From assembly GCA_050954505.1 (NCBI GenBank), contig JBPBPY010000272.1, positions 1 through 17,351 of the forward strand: a stretch of 17,351 nucleotides of DNA. The letters are read 5' to 3'. A model generated the notes under the pieces. That model was given only the letters and a program-made list of their open reading frames with translations, did not search any database and was not told the origin of the DNA. The translations under genes and the position numbers were made by a program. This stretch comes from JAQGMO01 sp050954505 (GTDB taxonomy: Bacteria; Pseudomonadota; Gammaproteobacteria; Burkholderiales; Burkholderiaceae_D). Shown one piece after another: positions 6,592 to 13,736 of this stretch (position 1 is the first letter of the stretch; each line of letters begins with the position of its first letter).

Positions 6592-7827
6592 ATGATGCGT
6601 CGACTCGACACTGGAAACACCAGGCAATGGGAATTCGATCTCTTGCGCGGCCTGATGCTGCTGCTGATGTTCGTCACCCACATGCCAACCCGGTTTTCCA
6701 GTCCGCTGGGCCAGCCGCTCGGGTATGTTTCCGCAGCCGAGGGGTTTGTGCTGCTGTCGGCGTTCATGGCTGGCCAGCTGTATACCAAACGGGCGCAAAG
6801 CGCCGGCATCCCCGCCATGTGCCATGCGTTTTTCAAGCGCGCCCGCACCGTGTATGCCTGCCATGCCTTCCTGCTGGTCTGCCTGTTTTCCGTCATTGCC
6901 ATGGTTGGCATTACCCTCAAGCAGACTGCCTTGATCAACCTGGTGGGTTATTACCTGCGCGACCCGTGGTCGGCATTGCCTGGCAGCTTGCTGTTGATCT
7001 ACAACCCGCCACTGCTCGACATTCTGCCCTTGTATATCCTGCTGCTGTTTGCCAGCCCCATTGTGCTGGCGCTGGGCCTGCGTCATGGATGGAGCGTCAT
7101 CTTTGCCGTCAGCGCGGTGCTGTGGCTGGGCGCGCAGTTCAACCTGTCCGCCGATCTGTATGCATTGCTTGTGGAAGCCACCGGCTTGCGCGTGCCATTC
7201 AATGAAACCGGTTCCTTCGAAACCTTTGCCTGGCAATTGCTGTGGGTCACCGGTTTGTGGCTGGGCGCGAAATCCGCCGGTGGCGCATTTGCGGTTCGCA
7301 AGCCGTTTCCCCGCCATTGGGTGATATTGGCCGGCGTGTTCGTCATGGTGTGCTTTTTCTGGCGCCATATCGTTGGCCAGGTGCCGGTGCCGCAATTTGC
7401 TGATTCGGTCTTGAACCGCCTGTTCGACAAATGGCATCTCGGTCCGCTGCGCTTGCTCAATCTTGCGGCGATCCTGCTGCTGGTGGTGCATTGCCGCAGC
7501 TGGTTGCTGGCCCATGCGCCACGTATCGGTTTTCTTGAAAAGATGGGTGCTGCATCGCTGCCGGTGTTTTGCACCCACCTTGGCATCGTCTTGCTGGCGC
7601 TGTCGGTGGTTGGTGATTACACGCCGGCGCGCTTGCTGGTCACCGATGTGCTGCTGATGACACTGGGCTTGCTGGCCTTGTACGCCACGGCAGTACTGAC
7701 GCTGCATCTGGACAGCATCGACAAGGCACGCGCCCACGCCCGCAACATGAAGAAAAAATCATTGTCGTTGATGGAGCAGGCCCGCAGGATTGCGGCGCAG
7801 CGTTCAAGGAAGCTGCGCGGCAATTAA
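6592..7827 (+). CDS. OpgC-domain integral membrane protein (putative acyl/succinyl transferase)
   Basis: A protein of about 411 residues with roughly ten hydrophobic segments. The N-terminal pattern RQWEFDLLRGLMLLLMFVTHMP, with Glu-Phe-Asp-x2-Arg-Gly and a His at the end of the first membrane helix, is characteristic of OpgC-type acyltransferases. The family transfers succinyl groups to periplasmic glucans or modifies other cell-surface polysaccharides at the inner membrane. The tail (about 380 onward) is basic and cytoplasmic (KARAHARNMKKKS, RSRKLRGN). Two adjacent ATG codons at 6592 and 6595 are the likely starts, with GGCGGG upstream; the frame is open to 6517 but those residues do not look like OpgC. 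No glucan synthesis genes (opgG/opgH) are adjacent, so the substrate is uncertain. Confidence 0.8.
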   Translation: MMRRLDTGNTRQWEFDLLRGLMLLLMFVTHMPTRFSSPLGQPLGYVSAAEGFVLLSAFMAGQLYTKRAQSAGIPAMCHAFFKRARTVYACHAFLLVCLFSVIAMVGITLKQTALINLVGYYLRDPWSALPGSLLLIYNPPLLDILPLYILLLFASPIVLALGLRHGWSVIFAVSAVLWLGAQFNLSADLYALLVEATGLRVPFNETGSFETFAWQLLWVTGLWLGAKSAGGAFAVRKPFPRHWVILAGVFVMVCFFWRHIVGQVPVPQFADSVLNRLFDKWHLGPLRLLNLAAILLLVVHCRSWLLAHAPRIGFLEKMGAASLPVFCTHLGIVLLALSVVGDYTPARLLVTDVLLMTLGLLALYATAVLTLHLDSIDKARAHARNMKKKSLSLMEQARRIAAQRSRKLRGN

Positions 7828-7956
7828 GCTGGTGGACTGAATCAGCGATTGACGCAGCCAGTCGATGCGTGGACAGACGCGGTTGGACGAACGCAATGAG
7901 TTGATTCGGATATTGCCACGCGTGGCGTTACAAGATGGGCTGGATCAGTGGCAAAG

Positions 7957-8769
7957 TCAGCGGACCAAGTTGCCTTGCACTGCATTGGCAACAGCCGGTA
8001 CCTTGGCCAAAGGCGAAGCCGGACGCACGGCCGCACTGGCAGTGGCCGTACCTTGACCGACACGCAGCGATGGGGCAATCGCCTGGCGCCAGATTGCGTA
8101 ACCGGCTGCATTCATGTGCAGCTTATCTTCGCGAAACAAGTCGGCGCGTGGTGCACCGTTGGCGTCGAGCATGGCGTTGAAGATGTCGATGTATTCGACA
8201 TTCGGCAATGTATGGACATAATCCTTGAGCAAGGCATTGGTGCTGCGGATCTGCGGCAGCAGGCTGGCGCGCGCCACGCTCGGCTTGATCGATACATACG
8301 CAATGCGGGCATTCGGCAGTCCGGAGCGCACGCCTTCGACAAAGGTGGCGAAACTGCGCAGAACCTGTTCAGGGCTGCGTCCCTCGGCCAGGTCATTGTC
8401 GCCGGCATAGACCACCACCAGACGTGGCTTGTAGGGCGTGACCAGACGGCCCAGGTTCTTGGCGCAGTCTTCCATGCGCGAACCGCCAAAACCACGGTTG
8501 ATCACGACAGGTGCTTCACTGAATTGCTGGTCGATATGTTCCCACAGCCGTATCGACGAACTGCCAACGAACAACACGCCGCCAGCGGCCGGCATGCTGG
8601 CCTTGTCGGCTGCGGAAAATTCGGCAAAACTGTCGGCCCATTTTGGATCGACGGCGCCGGCTGAAGTGATGGCAGGAGAAAGCGAAGCAAGGATAGTGTT
8701 TTCTGCAACAGCGGGCAAGGTGGCCACACTGGCAAGGAACAGCAAAACAGCTTTCGAGATCGCTTTCAT
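7957..8769 (-). CDS. Exported SGNH/GDSL-family hydrolase
   Basis: A 270-residue protein with a cleavable signal peptide (about 1-22, MKAISKAVLLFLASVATLPAVA). The SGNH blocks are all present: FVGSSSIRLW with the catalytic Ser near 71, GFGGS with Gly96, GDND with Asn125, and the closing DKLHMNAAGY with D214 and H217. The family includes esterases, lipases and carbohydrate deacetylases; the specific substrate cannot be told, though this branch with a GFGGS block II is often annotated GDSL-type esterase. The second of two ATG codons (8769) is preferred because AAAGG lies five bases before it. The last 35 or so residues form an Ala/Pro/Val-rich low-complexity tail. It converges with the OpgC gene. 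A perfect interrupted palindrome lies about 75 bases upstream. Confidence 0.87.
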   Translation of the reverse strand: MKAISKAVLLFLASVATLPAVAENTILASLSPAITSAGAVDPKWADSFAEFSAADKASMPAAGGVLFVGSSSIRLWEHIDQQFSEAPVVINRGFGGSRMEDCAKNLGRLVTPYKPRLVVVYAGDNDLAEGRSPEQVLRSFATFVEGVRSGLPNARIAYVSIKPSVARASLLPQIRSTNALLKDYVHTLPNVEYIDIFNAMLDANGAPRADLFREDKLHMNAAGYAIWRQAIAPSLRVGQGTATASAAVRPASPLAKVPAVANAVQGNLVR

Positions 8770-8842
8770 CATTACCTTTATGAAGGATAGTTGAAGGGCA
8801 AACAGTTGGGAAACAAACTCGGGAATCAGGATTCGGTATTTC

Positions 8843-8860
8843 GTGACATTAAATTGTCAC
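8843..8860. promoter_or_regulatory. Interrupted palindrome, candidate operator upstream of the SGNH gene
   Basis: GTGACA TTAAAT TGTCAC is a perfect 6-bp inverted repeat with a six-base A/T spacer, about 75 bases upstream of the SGNH hydrolase start. Symmetry and position suit a dimeric regulator. It does not fit the CRP site, whose TGTGA and TCACA halves are six bases apart; here the equivalent halves are ten apart. The regulator is unknown. Confidence 0.45.
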
Positions 8861-9118
8861 AGGGAAATGATAGCGGCAAGTCGTTGAAATTAAAATGAAT
8901 TTTTGTACATAATTTGAGAAATATGTCGCTATTTCACCAGAATTTACAGATTCAACGGATCGTAGATAGGCCTTGAAACGAGGATTTCAATAACTCAATG
9001 GTGTTTATTTTTGCTGCCTTGCGGTCAAGCGTCAACAGAGTTCGTGGACGCCTGCGGTAATCATCAAACGGCCAAGATGGTGACCTGGCCTTACGGCTGG
9101 AGCGTGCTTTCAAAGAGA

Positions 9119-9161
9119 GCTGGCTGCCTGCAATTTTTACATTGCAGGGGTAGCTGCCAGC
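9119..9161 (-). terminator. Long hairpin downstream of leuD
   Basis: An inner stem CCTGCAAT / ATTGCAGG (9127-9134 and 9141-9148, six-base loop) sits inside an outer stem GCTGGC / GCCAGC (9119-9124 and 9156-9161). It begins seven bases beyond the leuD stop on the transcribed minus strand. It lacks a clear U-tract, so it may act as an RNA-stabilising 3' hairpin rather than a classic intrinsic terminator. Confidence 0.5.
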
Positions 9162-9167
9162 AATTTC

Positions 9168-9791
9168 CTAGCGTTTTTCCAGCGCCGCCGGATAAGCCCA
9201 AGGATGGTTGATCCGGTCCTGCGCCTGGAATGCATCGATGCGCTGCTTGAACTTCATGGTCTGGTCGATTTCGTCGAGTCCTTCCAGCAGGGCCTCGCGC
9301 CGGTCGGCAGGAAACTCGAAGGGAATCGCCGCCACGCCCGGTGCGCTGACGGTACAGCTGCGCAAGTCGACGCAGACCTTTTCACCGCTGGCAGCCACTG
9401 CGGCCAGGGTGGCGATCTGGGCTTCGGCCAGCCGCACTGGCAGCAAGCCATTCTGCAAGCAGTTGTTGTAGAAGATGTCGCAAAAACTCTGGGCAATCAC
9501 GCAGCGGATGCCGAATTCCTCCAGCGCCCAGACGGCCATCTCGCGTGAACTGCCGCAGCCGAAATTGTCGTTCGACAGCAAAATCTCGGCGTGCCTGAAC
9601 GGTCCCTGGTTCAGGATGAAGTCGGCGTTTTCACTGCCATCGGGATGGTAGCGCATCATCTCGAACGCCCAGGGGCCAAACTGGCCGCGCACCAGCTTGG
9701 CCATGCGTTCGATGCGCACGATCATGTCGGTATCGATGTTGTCGCGCAGGATAGGGGCGGCGACGGCGTCGCAGACGGTAAATGCTTTCAT
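9168..9791 (-). CDS. leuD: LeuD-family (aconitase-type) dehydratase small subunit, paralogue
   Basis: A 207-residue protein of the LeuD / 3-isopropylmalate dehydratase small-subunit family. DNIDTDMIVRIERM near residue 17 and DNFGCGSSREMAVWALEEFGIRCVI near 75-99 form the swivel-domain signature, and FCDIFYNNCLQNGLLPV the following conserved block. The symbol is that of the family. The insert LVRGQFGPWAFEMMRYHPDG after the first motif distinguishes it from canonical LeuD and points to a paralogue. The ATG at 9791 overlaps the leuC stop (ATGA), so both subunits are made together and should form a heterodimeric Fe-S hydro-lyase. The neighbouring lyase and importer suggest degradation of an imported acid rather than leucine synthesis; no leuA or leuB is present. 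Confidence 0.88.
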   Translation of the reverse strand: MKAFTVCDAVAAPILRDNIDTDMIVRIERMAKLVRGQFGPWAFEMMRYHPDGSENADFILNQGPFRHAEILLSNDNFGCGSSREMAVWALEEFGIRCVIAQSFCDIFYNNCLQNGLLPVRLAEAQIATLAAVAASGEKVCVDLRSCTVSAPGVAAIPFEFPADRREALLEGLDEIDQTMKFKQRIDAFQAQDRINHPWAYPAALEKR

Positions 9792-11215
9792 GCGGTTTCT
9801 CCCAGTGGCGCAGCCATCGTGCTGGCGGCAGGAAAGGCAATCTTGCCGGCAATCGCGCTGGCCGCGGCAATTGCCGGGCTGGCCAGATGGGTCAATGCCC
9901 CAGGTCCCTGGCGGCCGACAAAATTGCGGTTCGACGTTGAAATGCAGCGCTGGCCGGGCGCCACCATGTCGCCATTGGCGCCCACGCACATCGAGCAGCC
10001 CGGCTCGCGCCACTCGAAGCCGGCAGCAAGGAAGATCTGGTCCAGCCCCTCGCGCTCGGCATCGAGCTTGACCGTCAGCGAGCCCGGTACCACCCAGGCC
10101 GTGACATGCGGCGCCACATGCTTGCCCTTGACCACGCCGGCAGCGCTGCGCAGATCGCTCAGGCGGCTGTTGGTGCAGGAACCGATGAACACCCGGTCGA
10201 TCGGCGTCTCGTCGATTCGCTGTCCTGGCGACAGGCGCATGTAAGCCATGGCGTTTTGCATGGCTTCGCGGTGGCTCTGGTCGGTTTCGATCGCCGGGTC
10301 CGGCACCAGCCCGTCGATGGCCATCACATGCTCGGGACTGGTGCCCCAGGTGATTTGCGGCCGGATCCTGCCGGCATCGATGACCACTTCCTGGTCGAAG
10401 ACCGCGCCCTCGTCGGTGGCCAGGGTTTTCCAGGCGGCGATGGCAGCCGCCATCTGATCGGCGTCGGGCGCGTACTGGCGGCCCTGCACATAATCGAAGG
10501 TGACGTCGTCCGGGGCGATCATGCCGATCTTGGCGCCCAGTTCGATCGACAGGTTGCACAGGGTCAGGCGGCCTTCCATCGGCAGGGCGGTGATCGCTTC
10601 GCCGACATATTCGACCGCGTAGCCTGTCGCCGCCGAGGTGCCGAGCTGGCCGATCAAATACAGGATCATGTCCTTGGCCTCGACGCCGGCCACAGTTGCG
10701 CCTTCAAAGCGCACCCGCATGGTCTTCGGGCGTTTTTGGCGGATGGTCTGGGTGGCCATGACATGGATCTGCTCCGTCGAACCAATGCCGAATGCCAGCG
10801 TGCCCAGCGCACCGTGGGTGCAGGTATGGCTGTCCGAACAGACCAGCAGCACGCCCGGCAGCGTCAGGCCCAGCTCCGGTCCGATGATGTGGACGATGCC
10901 TTGCTGGCGGTTGTCGATGTCGAAGCGCTTGATGCCCAGGCGCGTGGTCTTCTCGCGCATGCCATCGACCAGGATTGCGCTCCAGGGTTTGTCGCCACCG
11001 GTGCGCCCGGGTTCGGTCGAAATCACATGGTCGACGGTGGCAAACGTCAGGTCAGGTCGGCTGATGGTGGCGCCGCGCTTTTCCATCTGGGCGATGGCGG
11101 CAACCGTGGTCAATTCATGCAGCAGGTGGCGGTCGACATGCAGCAGGCTGATCCCGCCGGGCAGCTCGGCAATCAGATGGCGGTCCCAGATCTTGTCGAA
11201 CAGTGTTTTTGGCAT
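9788..11215 (-). CDS. leuC: LeuC-family (aconitase-type) dehydratase large subunit, paralogue
   Basis: A 475-residue protein, the usual length for LeuC. The start LFDKIWDRHLI, the block VCSDSHTCTHGALGTLAFGIG (125-145), and the 4Fe-4S ligands C347 (GSCTNSR), C407 and C410 (PGCSMC) are all present, as is STSNRNFVGRQG. The enzyme dehydrates and rehydrates a hydroxy acid through a cubane cluster, with LeuD as swivel domain. The start ATG at 11215 has GAGGAG about nine bases upstream plus AAGGAA directly adjacent. The symbol gives the family only: with a PrpB-like lyase and an ABC importer next door, the real substrate may be 2,3-dimethylmaleate, citraconate or a similar acid. It follows gntR on the same strand after a 194-base gap containing a hairpin. 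Confidence 0.92.
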   Translation of the reverse strand: MPKTLFDKIWDRHLIAELPGGISLLHVDRHLLHELTTVAAIAQMEKRGATISRPDLTFATVDHVISTEPGRTGGDKPWSAILVDGMREKTTRLGIKRFDIDNRQQGIVHIIGPELGLTLPGVLLVCSDSHTCTHGALGTLAFGIGSTEQIHVMATQTIRQKRPKTMRVRFEGATVAGVEAKDMILYLIGQLGTSAATGYAVEYVGEAITALPMEGRLTLCNLSIELGAKIGMIAPDDVTFDYVQGRQYAPDADQMAAAIAAWKTLATDEGAVFDQEVVIDAGRIRPQITWGTSPEHVMAIDGLVPDPAIETDQSHREAMQNAMAYMRLSPGQRIDETPIDRVFIGSCTNSRLSDLRSAAGVVKGKHVAPHVTAWVVPGSLTVKLDAEREGLDQIFLAAGFEWREPGCSMCVGANGDMVAPGQRCISTSNRNFVGRQGPGALTHLASPAIAAASAIAGKIAFPAASTMAAPLGETA

Positions 11216-11251
11216 TTCCTTGTCTCCTCTGCCGTTATATTCAGTACTGCC

Positions 11252-11280
11252 TCGCCATCGCCATGTGGCATCGATGGCGA
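11252..11280 (-). promoter_or_regulatory. Perfect 9-bp inverted repeat between gntR and leuC
   Basis: TCGCCATCG (11252-11260) and CGATGGCGA (11272-11280) form a perfect nine-base stem around an 11-base loop, 37 bases upstream of leuC. It could be a hairpin in the gntR-leuCD transcript (processing, attenuation or partial termination) or an operator. There is no U-tract. Confidence 0.4.
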
Positions 11281-11367
11281 ACGTGGAATGCAGACTGCAA
11301 TTTCTTTATTCGTTCCTGCCTTGTGGCTGTCAGAGAGCGGCATTTGAATGCAGCGACGCCGCGATGG

Positions 11368-11399
11368 CCGCACGAGCCGCACGAGCCGCACGAGCCGCG
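11368..11399. repeat. 9-bp tandem repeat, about 3.5 copies
   Basis: CCGCACGAG is repeated exactly three times (11368-11394) and followed by a partial copy CCGCG. It lies just beyond the gntR stop codon in the gap before leuC. It is probably a replication-slippage repeat with no assigned role. Confidence 0.7.
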
Positions 11400-11409
11400 C
11401 AGCCTGGCA

Positions 11410-12249
11410 CTAGGTCTTGAGCACCGGAATATTGATCAGCGCGCCAGCCGAATGCCACAAATGCTTGTGCATGGCGCCAAACGCCGCATCGGGGTCGCCC
11501 GCCAGGATGCCCTTGCCGATGGCTTCATGTTCGGCAATCGAATTGGCAATCATGCGGTCGACGCCGATCAGCTGGCGCAACTGGATCATGAACACCGGCA
11601 GCTGATATTTCTCGATCAGTTCGCACAGCTGCGGGTTGTCGCACATCTCGACAATGGTGCGGTGGAACAGCCGGTTGTCGATCACGAATTGCTGGAAGTT
11701 CGGCCGCTCCAGATGGCGCCGGCCCTGCTCAAGCACTGCCGTAAACCGCGCCCGGTTGTCGCCGATATCGACACGTTCGGCGGCACGGCGGGTGGCAAAG
11801 CCTTCCAGCGCTTCACGGATCTGGTAGATGTTGTCGATTTCGGCAATCGACAGCCGGCGCACCATGGCGCCGCGATTGGGGATCAAATCCACAAGGCCGT
11901 CGGCGGCCAGGTGGCGAAATGCTTCGCGCAAGGGGCCGCGGCTGATGCCGAGCTGCTCGATCAGGTCGCGCGACACCAGCCGCTGCCCGGGCACCAGCCT
12001 GCCGTCGAGGATTTGCTGCTTGATGAATTCTGCCGTGCGCTCGACCGTCACGCCGCTGCGCAAGACCGGCTCGGCGCCCAGGTCCTGTGTTGCGGCCGGC
12101 ATGTCTCGTGATGTTGCGGCCGCACTTGCAGTCGCCATGTCGTCCAGATCGACGAGCTGCGCCTGGCTGCCGGCAAGCTCGGCGCCATTCATTACTGCAT
12201 TGTCGGGGGATTCGGATTCGGCGGCCTGAGGTCTCATGTCTGAACTCAT
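11410..12249 (-). CDS. GntR-family transcriptional regulator with FCD ligand domain
   Basis: A 279-residue FadR-subfamily regulator. A winged helix-turn-helix spans about 70-134 (ILDGRLVPGQRL, GISRGPLREAFRHLAADGLV, PNRGAMV). The FCD domain spans about 140-265 with the expected metal-binding set D191, H196, H241 and H263. Such proteins bind an organic acid and release DNA. The first 65 or so residues are an Ala/Asp/Ser-rich, probably disordered extension that is unusual for the family. ATG 12249 is chosen because it lies downstream of a predicted promoter (-10 at 12344-12349); the frame stays open to 12450 but that part is non-coding in character. An internal start (M20) is possible. It probably controls leuCD downstream and the divergent lyase and ABC genes. 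Confidence 0.85.
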   Translation of the reverse strand: MSSDMRPQAAESESPDNAVMNGAELAGSQAQLVDLDDMATASAAATSRDMPAATQDLGAEPVLRSGVTVERTAEFIKQQILDGRLVPGQRLVSRDLIEQLGISRGPLREAFRHLAADGLVDLIPNRGAMVRRLSIAEIDNIYQIREALEGFATRRAAERVDIGDNRARFTAVLEQGRRHLERPNFQQFVIDNRLFHRTIVEMCDNPQLCELIEKYQLPVFMIQLRQLIGVDRMIANSIAEHEAIGKGILAGDPDAAFGAMHKHLWHSAGALINIPVLKT

Positions 12250-12343
12250 TTCATCATCGCTAAGCGAGGTTGACGGTTTTTTGGGTCGTTGACCGCTATC
12301 TCTGCGACGACGGTAAATGTCTTGACGCTCCCAATAAAGGACG

Positions 12344-12371
12344 ATAATATCACTTCCAAAGTGTAGGACAA
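12344..12371 (-). promoter_or_regulatory. Predicted sigma-70 promoter of the GntR regulator gene
   Basis: On the minus strand TTGTCC (12371-12366) and TATTAT (12349-12344) are separated by 16 bases, close to consensus -35 and -10 boxes. Transcription would start near 12337, about 90 bases before the chosen gntR ATG. The -35 box is part of the first 13-bp direct repeat, which is compatible with autoregulation. Confidence 0.5.
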
Positions 12372-12400
12372 AATAATAAGACAAAACAATAAGACAAATT
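12366..12400. promoter_or_regulatory. 13-bp direct repeats, candidate GntR operator
   Basis: GGACAAAATAATA (12366-12378), AGACAAAACAATA (12379-12391) and the partial AGACAAATT (12392-12400) form direct repeats with 13-bp period in the divergent region. Read on the minus strand the units are TTGTCTTAT-like, and TTGTCCTACAC comes near the TNGTNNNACNA half-site pattern of FadR-type GntR regulators. Assignment to the adjacent regulator is inferred. Confidence 0.5.
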
Positions 12401-12544
12401 TCGAGGCTGTTTTTCGTGAAGGCGCCGTCCGGTTGCCGTTCCCATTTCACACTGTGTCAACCGGTTCCTTGCCGGGCTTTTCCAACGATGCGTTACTCGT
12501 TTGGGTGCGCTCGATAAACTGATTTTTATAAAGGAACTTGATTC

Positions 12545-13417
12545 ATGTCTCTCGCCAAACAATTGCGCGCCAGCCTGGCCAAAAAGGAAATCCTGGTCGT
12601 TCCAGGTGGTGGTTCACCGCTGGAATTGCGCCTGATTGAACAGGCCGGCTTCGAAGCGGGCTATATCAGCGGCTATGCCACCGCTGCCAGCCGTTATGGC
12701 TTGCCCGACATCGGCATGATGGCGTATGGCGAAATCGAAGACATGGTCAAGGCCACGCGCAATGTCACCAACCTGCCGTTGATCGTCGATTGCGATACCG
12801 GCTATGGCGACGTCGCCAATGTCATGCGCACCGTGCGCGGCATGGAATTGCTGGGCGTGGCAGCCATCCAGCTGGAAGACCAGGCCTGGCCCAAGCGCTG
12901 CGGCCACATGGATTCCAAAGTCGTGGAACCGCGCGACGTCGCACTGCGCAAGATCCGCGCGGCAGTAGCTGCCCGCAGCAACCCCGACACCGTCATCATC
13001 GCCCGCACCGATGCCCGCGGCCCGCATGGTCTTGACGAAGCATTCGAGCGCCTGCGCATGTTCAAGGAAGCCGGCGCCGATGTGCTGTTTGTCGATGGTC
13101 CGCAATCGATGGATGACCTCGAGCGCATCTGCAAGGAGTTGCCAGGTCCCTTGATGGCCAACATGTCCGAGTCGGGCCTGACCCCTATGCTGTCAGCGCA
13201 GGAGCTGCAGGAGATGGGTTTCGACATCGTCATCTTCCCGAGCTCGACGGTGCGCCTGACGGTGAAGATCGTCCAGGACTTCCTGGTCGACCTCAAGCAG
13301 ACCGGCGACTCGCGCCCATGGATCGACCGCCAGGCCACGCTCGATCAAAACAATACCGCCATGGACATGGACAGGATTCGCGCGTTCGAAGCGCAGATCC
13401 TGGCGGCAGGAAAATAA
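12545..13417 (+). CDS. Isocitrate lyase/PEP mutase-family C-C lyase (PrpB / 2,3-dimethylmalate lyase-like)
   Basis: A 290-residue TIM-barrel enzyme, the size of PrpB and 2,3-dimethylmalate lyase. Mg-binding DCDTGYGD lies at 82-89, E111-D112 follow, and the active-site loop KRCGH at 117-121 carries the catalytic Cys that true lyases have and that PEP mutases and oxaloacetate decarboxylases of the superfamily lack. RTDAR at 154-158 and ANMSESGLTP at 205-214 complete the site. Family members cleave 2-methylisocitrate, isocitrate or 2,3-dimethylmalate, releasing an alpha-keto or glyoxylate-type product and an acid such as propionate plus pyruvate. The ATG has AAAGGA upstream. No prpC or prpD is present; instead a LeuCD-like hydratase is divergent, which fits dimethylmalate-type chemistry better than the methylcitrate cycle. 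Confidence 0.88.
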   Translation: MSLAKQLRASLAKKEILVVPGGGSPLELRLIEQAGFEAGYISGYATAASRYGLPDIGMMAYGEIEDMVKATRNVTNLPLIVDCDTGYGDVANVMRTVRGMELLGVAAIQLEDQAWPKRCGHMDSKVVEPRDVALRKIRAAVAARSNPDTVIIARTDARGPHGLDEAFERLRMFKEAGADVLFVDGPQSMDDLERICKELPGPLMANMSESGLTPMLSAQELQEMGFDIVIFPSSTVRLTVKIVQDFLVDLKQTGDSRPWIDRQATLDQNNTAMDMDRIRAFEAQILAAGK

Positions 13418-13478
13418 GTGCGGGCTGCGCAGCAATCGCTGCGTACTCACGGCTGCGCAATGACAGCTGCGCAGTGAA

Positions 13479-13534
13479 AGCCGGACTTTGAAACCCGGAC
13501 TTTGAAAGCCGGACCTAAAAGACCGGAGTGTGGA
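13479..13534. repeat. 14-bp tandem repeat, four diverging copies
   Basis: The units are AGCCGGACTTTGAA (13479-13492), ACCCGGACTTTGAA (13493-13506), AGCCGGACCTAAAA (13507-13520) and GACCGGAGTGTGGA (13521-13534). The first two differ at one base and similarity falls along the array. It lies between the lyase gene and the ABC operon. Confidence 0.75.
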
Positions 13535-13611
13535 AAAGCATGACTGTAAAAGCTGCGTCATCCAGGCACAAAAGTAAGTGCCGCGCAGCAAGAGCTCAGT
13601 AGTAAGATGAA

Positions 13612-13635
13612 CAGCCGGTTCTCGCCAACCGGCTG
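13612..13635 (+). promoter_or_regulatory. Perfect 9-bp hairpin upstream of the binding-protein gene
   Basis: CAGCCGGTT (13612-13620), a six-base loop, then AACCGGCTG (13627-13635) form a perfect stem about 100 bases before the binding-protein start. Downstream are GGCCGG and six A's, not U's. It may terminate or separate the lyase transcript from the ABC operon, or be a regulator site. Confidence 0.45.
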
Positions 13636-13736
13636 GCCGGAAAAAATCCAGACGGCCAACGCACCCTGCGATGCGGTTGTTTGCAATCACATCGACATCC
13701 GTTTCATAGACAACAGAAACATCGAGGAGACTTTCC

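Larger units (their letters stand above)
8770..9167. other. Intergenic region between the SGNH hydrolase and leuD
   Basis: This holds the promoter side of the SGNH gene (left) and the 3' end of the leuC-leuD operon (right). An interrupted palindrome sits at 8843-8860 and a long hairpin at 9119-9161. A plus-strand frame at 9011-9211 has no ribosome binding site and overlaps leuD antisense, so it is not called. Nothing else is recognised. Confidence 0.5.
13418..13736. other. Repeat-rich intergenic region before the ABC importer operon
   Basis: This spacer holds three copies of GCTGCGCA near its start, a 14-bp tandem repeat (13479-13534), a perfect hairpin (13612-13635) and the GAGGAG ribosome binding site of the binding-protein gene. 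No small gene is convincing; a plus-strand frame at 13607-13876 overlaps the binding-protein gene out of frame. A weak TTGCAA at about 13682 could be a -35 box, but its -10 is poor. Confidence 0.55.

Noticed and set aside
6550..7737. Long Gln/His-rich minus-strand frame antisense to the OpgC gene
   Set aside because: Its Gln-rich composition is typical of the antisense of Leu-rich membrane protein codons.
7915..7926. GCCACGCGTGGC palindrome between the converging OpgC and SGNH genes
   Set aside because: It has no loop or T-tract and no promoter nearby, so neither terminator nor operator is supported.
9011..9211. 66-codon plus-strand frame
   Set aside because: No ribosome binding site; it spans the leuD hairpin and runs antisense into leuD.
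9792..10559. Upstream extension of the leuD frame
   Set aside because: It is an out-of-frame shadow of leuC; the leuD ATG at 9791 overlaps the leuC stop.
10106..11347. 413-codon plus-strand frame antisense to leuC
   Set aside because: The minus strand encodes a complete LeuC with all Fe-S ligands; the plus frame is its shadow.
12250..12450. N-terminal extension of the GntR frame
   Set aside because: It crosses the predicted promoter and the 13-bp repeats and has no coding character.
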